Shown here piece by piece: positions 17,621-21,506 of a stretch of DNA of 21,506 nucleotides; positions within the stretch are counted from its first letter, which is position 1, and every line of letters begins with the position of its first letter. The notes beneath the pieces are model-generated. The model did not search any database. It had not been told where the DNA came from and saw nothing but the letters and a program-made list of their open reading frames with translations. The translations under genes and the position numbers were made by a program. Source of the DNA: Botryllus schlosseri (taxonomy: Eukaryota > Chordata > Ascidiacea > Stolidobranchia > Styelidae); assembly GCA_000444245.1 (NCBI GenBank), contig ATSW01002092.1, positions 1-21,506 of the forward strand, given 5' to 3'.

Positions 17621-17628
17621 TCATAACG

Positions 17629-17860
17629 TATAGCACGAAACTGGGAACAATACCTCACCAAGTGTCAGGTATATGCTTGGCTATTCATTAGCACCAGAAT
17701 AGGTTACGGCGCATGGATAATAATGAAGAAACGAATCCCGTATCATCAGAGTCTGGTAACCAGACAACACGTCTCGCTACAGAATACGCCATCAATAGCG
17801 TATGTGTAAACCATAAGATCTCCCGCTCACTAATTCAGTCTGCTATAATTCGGCAATTAT
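17629..17860. other. Short unassigned spacer sequence
   Basis: Nothing supported beyond the flank of the hAT target duplication at 17621-17628. Confidence 0.35.
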
Positions 17861-18270
17861 AGCATCGAATGACATCAATTGAGGAGTGTTACATTTAATC
17901 GATAGTATTATTGGGGTATATGTAAAATCCCTACTTAATTATCTAACGATACATTTGTTTTGGAAAATATTAATTGGAATAATTTTGTCAAATCATGCGT
18001 CGAGGCGACTTGCTTTGACCAGTGACTGGGGAGTGAACAGGATTTTATTGATACATTTGGAAAGAAAGACTTCCATTATGTTAGAAAATTTGTCAGTAAC
18101 ATTTTATTTTCGCAAAATAACCTGATGGGATAGCACCGGATGACATAAATTGATTTATATTTAATCGGCGGTATTAAGAAACACCTGGAAGCAGATGCAA
18201 AGTCCCAACCTTATTATCTAACGATATTCCATCAAGCTGGAAAATTAGATGATATCAATTTTATTTTCCC
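17861..18270 (+). repeat. Direct tandem duplication, period about 271 bp
   Basis: AGCATCGAATGACATCAATTG at 17861 is repeated as AGCACCGGATGACATAAATTG at 18132; TTTAATCG, GGTAT and TTATCTAACGATA (17938 and 18212) follow at matching distances. The second unit is partial and runs into arm B of the gene duplication. The intervening 79-codon frame (17886-18125) shows no protein signature. Confidence 0.6.
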
Positions 18271-18879
18271 CAGAGAAATTAATGGTCGCAAGTATACTGA
18301 CTATACTGGCTATAATTCCCATATGTAGGTCCGTATCTGCAAAACTCCTGTTATATTGATAAAATTGTATTTGCAACATTGGCTTGTTATAAGATGTCAT
18401 TTTCGCCATCGCCATCGCAATTCTCGTCCTATTCGCTGTATAGTGAACCGGCGCCCACGCAATGCATTGTGTTGACTCAAATTTAACATCTCGAGGTTAC
18501 GACCTTCCACTCTGCTAGAACCGTACCTATTCAACATTTCCGCGCTTGTTACGAATTAAAACGCTCTTTGCAGATACCCGTGCGCGTGACGTAAAAATAT
18601 ACCTATTAGTCAAGAGGTGTAAATTATCGCGGTAAGATCAGCGTGTTGGAATAGCGCGTTACAAGATGGTTTTGAGTTGTTTGTTGTCTAGAAATCTGCA
18701 GCCTGTACGATAGTCGACTTGTGTGCAGTATCGCGGCGCAATTTTGACGTAGATGAGCTATTCTGGCAGTCTTGGAATCGAGACACCTTTTTTTGAGTGA
18801 CGCAACACATTACGCACAGATTTCTTGCGATAACAATCCGCGTTGAGAGAAGTCAGTAATTAAATCATTGAAAAAATTG

Positions 18880-18912
18880 TATATAAGGGCCCTCTTGCGA
18901 ATGATTTTACCA
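18880..18912 (+). promoter_or_regulatory. Core promoter of copy B (TATA box and start region)
   Basis: TATATAAG at 18880-18887 in GTATATAAGGGCCC, with an initiator-like CCAGTGTTT at 18911 about 31 bp downstream. The core, and an upstream block at about 18720-18790 containing ATTTTGACGTAGATGAGCTA, are conserved with copy A, which supports real promoter function in both. Confidence 0.6.
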
Positions 18913-18984
18913 GTGTTTAATACACTCCTAGTCAAAAATGAAGATATATTTGACAGGCCTAAAGCATTCAAAATGTTTTAGAAA

Positions 18985-19256
18985 GTACATTGTAATGACT
19001 GCATGTCTTTTTGACTGTATCACAGTAACTATTACCAGCTAACGCCGACATGCTGTGGCGGCGACCTAAATTGACACCTTTTATTAATATTTAATATCAG
19101 CGTGATAGCAAAATTTGGCGTTGACATAAAATATAAAATCCCCTGATTTTTTACCTTCGACAAATTATACATCTGTTTATCTTTGTGTATATAATGAATG
19201 TGAAGATTGCTTTTGGGTACGAATTCTACAAAAACATTTGAATTTTTATATTTTAG
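18985..19256 (+). other. Probable 5' leader intron of copy B
   Basis: The acceptor TTTTTATATTTTAG ends at 19256, 13 bp before the start codon, and is conserved in copy A. The donor candidate GAAA|GTACAT at 18985 is also shared. Sequence between them has diverged far more than the exons. The exact donor is uncertain. Confidence 0.45.
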
Positions 19257-19269
19257 ATTAGCGATAAAC

Positions 19270-20224
19270 ATGTTGAGAATAATGATTGCAATTGCTGTTT
19301 CTGCTGCACTGTTAGAGGTGACTAACTGTCAGACCGCGTGGCAGTTGGGAAAAAAGTTCAAAGCGCTACAATGTGCTCCAAGTAAGCGTCTTGATAATAC
19401 ATGACACATCGAGTAACTTTTACTGAAATATCACTATTTGTTGTTATTATTCGTATTTATCATCGATGACTGTTACTTTTCGTAGAAACGGGATTTGAAG
19501 ATCAAGTTCAACCCTGCTACGATTTCGTGACAAAGGAATTGGTTTCGCCGAAAGACTGCAAGCTGCCTAAATACCAACACTGTTGCCTCCACGAGTGCGC
19601 ATGCGTAATGAGAGGGGGTAAGATCTTCAGATTTTCCATAATTTGCCAGTTTTTATATTTCGTAATTCATTTGCAGCGGGATATTCCTCGCCCATGATTC
19701 CCAAACGATTCATGACTAAGCAGTCGGTGAAGAAAAGCGCAGCCACTAACACAGAACTATTGGAAGGGTGTGTTCCTTCGAAAGCAGGTGTGGCGGACCC
19801 AACAACAATGCCGACTACTACATTAGACTCGACATTGTCGCCGAAGCTAGCTTGGAGACGAACACCGAAAGCAATACAGAAAAGCACTTCTAAGGCTCCC
19901 AATACAACCACGAAACGCGTGCAAAAATGGTCTCCGAAAGCCACCCAAGCGACATCACAGAAAACAACGAAACGCGTGTGGAAATGGTCTCCGAAAACAA
20001 CCAAAGCCACTGCGCAGAAAATAACGAAGTGGACACGAAAAACAAAGACGACTACTCAAAAAGCCACAGTGAAGCCGTGGAAGCAGCGTTTTCCCAAAAC
20101 CACCAAATCAACGACGAAGAAACCCTGTAATAATTCGGGCTCTTCTTTCGGTTTCTTTTCATCGTTTTCGAGCATATTCAGTCAATTCGGCTTCAACACA
20201 GGGGTCGATACTAGTGATTGTTGA
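19270..20224 (+). CDS. Novel secreted Cys-rich, Thr/Lys-repeat protein, copy B
   Basis: Coding exons 19270-19381, 19486-19617 and 19677-20224 join through GT-AG introns of 104 and 59 bp to 263 residues, the same length as copy A. The signal peptide is MLRIMIAIAVSAALLEVTNC. The cysteine module holds C35, C48, C62, C70, C71, C75 and C77 with the same spacing as copy A, followed by C113. The repeats occupy about residues 157-215 (TTKRVWKWSPKTTKATAQK is one unit). C232, a Phe/Ser-rich segment (FGFFSSFSSIFSQFGF) and the C-terminal TSDC complete it. Ten cysteines remain after signal removal. Differences from copy A are mostly in the Thr/Ser/Lys linker, with one compensating indel, while the cysteine module and tail are almost unchanged, suggesting both copies are kept functional. 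Two N-glycosylation sequons (NTT at 157, NNS at 233) are absent from copy A. An upstream in-frame ATG at 19207 is less likely because it lies before the conserved acceptor. No family is recognised. Confidence 0.85.
19902..20070 (+). repeat. Coding tandem repeat in copy B, about 57 bp per unit
   Basis: Three in-frame units begin near ACGAAACGCGTG (twice) and ACGAAGTGGACACG, encoding KRVQKWSPKATQATSQK, KRVWKWSPKTTKATAQK and a shorter KWTRKTKTTTQK. Trp and Lys positions are the best conserved. The array matches that of copy A in order and number. Confidence 0.7.
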
Positions 20225-20472
20225 GAGTATATTGCCACAGTGTATGTTCATTTTTGTATTTTACTGAAATATTTATAGAATCAATATCGTGTTCCTGGCT
20301 ATGAAATAGCACAATACCAAAAACAATTTCCTGTACATTACTACTTTGATCGCTAACCGCAGTTCGAATGATAATATCATTTCTACCGGATGGAAATGTA
20401 ATGTTTAATTATTACTTTTTTCACGGTCTATTGTTTTACTACCTCATTTGCGTCAGTCTTGCTGCGAAATTC

Positions 20473-20478
20473 AATAAA
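20473..20478 (+). terminator. Poly(A) signal of gene copy B
   Basis: AATAAA within TTCAATAAATATCGTACCAC, conserved in copy A despite divergence of the surrounding 3' UTR. It lies about 250 nt past the stop codon. Confidence 0.65.
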
Positions 20479-20560
20479 TATCGTACCACACTTCCAAGTG
20501 TATAGCCTTGCTTTGCGTATGATATATCGGCCAATGGCTGTATAGCAGCAATCTTCTATA

Positions 20561-20984
20561 TTGACTATTCTAATAAGGTAGTTACCAACTCGCTCATCGC
20601 TCATAACTACGTCGTCGGATGAGAAGAAAAATTAGAAAGACAGCCATTAGCCAAAAGTTGTGCGGAAATATGATCAGTTGTAAACTACGCAATTCGTTGT
20701 CTGTCTGGATGCAAGGATCACCTTGTTTACGAACGCGCTCTTGTCGTTTGCATTGGACCCATATGGGCAGTCAACGTAGGTCTCCATCGCACAGTAGCAA
20801 CAAAGTAGCAGAAATTTTAGACCACTCTTGAACGCGAAACCTGAAATATCAAATCCAGCACCCAGTAGATTTGCATGAATGACTACTCATAATGGAAGTA
20901 AATAAGATTTGGAGAGGTTTTTATTAAACGTCCGAAACCCGACTTGAAAGTGTCTGGCAGGACTTGAATGTCTCTTCTATGATT
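20561..20984. other. Unassigned sequence beyond arm B
   Basis: A 70-codon frame (20619-20831) is rich in Ser, Arg and Lys but has no recognisable motif, signal peptide or splice context, so it is not called a gene. No transposon end was seen. Confidence 0.35.
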
Positions 20985-21506
20985 ACAGGTCAGGCCAATT
21001 AGCCTATACTTTACCAAATACTTTCCGTGGAGATTTAGGTATATCATACAAACTGGGAGGGACTAATAAATTCCGGGCACTTGGATTAAGACAGCTAGTT
21101 TTCGAAATTATGTTCGGCCCCTACGAACAAGTTAGCTGAGCTTCAGCTCGGCTGGGATCCAGATTGCCTCTATTGTAAATTGTGATGGCAAAGGTAGCTG
21201 TAAACTTCCGAAAACTATATTGAATGTACACTCCGGCACCCGCAGGTCCTCCGTATATCCGGCGAGTTTTGGAAATTAAGTTTTGGCTCCTACGCATCAT
21301 TGGCTGAGCTCAGCGCAGATCGAGAATGCCTTTATTGTAATGCAAAAGTAGATTTTTACTTCTGAAGGAACTTGAAATAAGTGCGGGCCCGGTGTCCGCA
21401 TTTTTACTCCAGTTCTCTGAGTTTCGAGGTCTTACTGTGCGCGATTGAGGGCGACCACCCGTGAATAGCAAAATAACATGACTATCGTTGAGATATGATA
21501 TATCAC
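20985..21506 (+). repeat. Unclassified dispersed repeat, second copy with internal duplication, cut by the window end
   Basis: Homologous to 2400-2800 in the same orientation. The central unit is present twice here: GCTAGTTTTCGAAATTA at 21094 and GCGAGTTTTGGAAATTA at 21262 (period about 168 bp), each followed by a GCTGAGCT block, a GCCTYTATTGTAA block and an ACTTCYGAA block. The downstream part (CCGCATTT at 21396, TTGAGGGCGAC, TTGAGATATGAT) matches the first copy. The copy may continue past 21506. Confidence 0.6.

Larger units (their letters stand above)
18350..20560 (+). repeat. Inverted duplication, arm B (gene copy B)
   Basis: This matches the reverse complement of 11205-13400. Landmarks in order are GTATTTG near 18368, GTGAACCGG at 18444, GTGCGCGTGACG near 18582, AAATCTGCAGCC near 18690, the TATA box at 18880, the three coding exons, GCTATGAAATAGCACAATA at 20299 and the AATAAA context at 20471. 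The outer homology fades near 20560, just after CCAATGGCTGTA. Confidence 0.85.

Noticed and set aside
18394-18486. Short frame starting MSFSPSPSQFSS
   Set aside because: It aligns with arm A near 13340 where the frame is lost; no splice or other support.

Overview
The window looks like repeat-rich genomic DNA from an animal, plausibly a marine invertebrate. A tunicate would fit the short introns (59 to 105 bp) and the hAT load, but nothing here proves the lineage. There is no bacterial gene organisation: the two recognisable host genes have GT-AG introns, TATA boxes and AATAAA signals. I see no rRNA, tRNA gene or CRISPR array.

The main host content is one gene present twice as a large inverted duplication. 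Copy A (minus strand, CDS 12476 to 11519) and copy B (plus strand, CDS 19270 to 20224) each encode a 263-residue secreted protein in three coding exons. It has a signal peptide, a cysteine-rich module encoded mainly by one 132-bp exon, a Thr/Lys-rich domain with about 19-residue Trp-containing repeats, and a conserved Phe/Ser-rich tail ending in Asp-Cys. I do not recognise the family. The copies are head to head (divergent), with predicted starts about 6.1 kb apart. The duplicated arms run at least from about 11205 to 13400 and from about 18350 to 20560, and include promoter, introns and 3' ends.

Almost everything else is hAT DNA transposons, most with visible terminal inverted repeats and 8-bp target duplications. 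From left to right: a hAT with ACCGGTTAACCGG ends and a transposase remnant (<1-1226); a deletion derivative (about 1574-1846); a lone end (to 2300); a large element starting at 3419 with an apparently intact 657-residue BED-finger transposase (4131-6104); a small element inserted at the end of that ORF (6099-6394); a 1.5-kb element (7206-8714) holding a 144-bp MITE (8137-8280); two further right ends in tandem (8993, 9336); a 1.3-kb element (9505-10833) holding a nested one (9619-10153); and end fragments near 10994 and 11200.

The spacer between the two gene copies (about 13400-18350) is largely hAT insertions: 13598-14122, a nest at about 14153-15554 holding 14222-14944 (itself holding a SINE-like sequence) and 15036-15419, a left end at 15565, and 16474-17620. 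A 271-bp tandem duplication lies at 17861-18270. An unclassified dispersed repeat occurs at about 2400-2800 and again, with an extra internal unit, from about 20985 to the window end.

The best candidate for something undescribed is the duplicated secreted-protein gene. On the transposon side, the notable patterns are GC-rich palindromes placed 16 to 17 bp inside the ends of several hAT families, and the central TA in most target sites.
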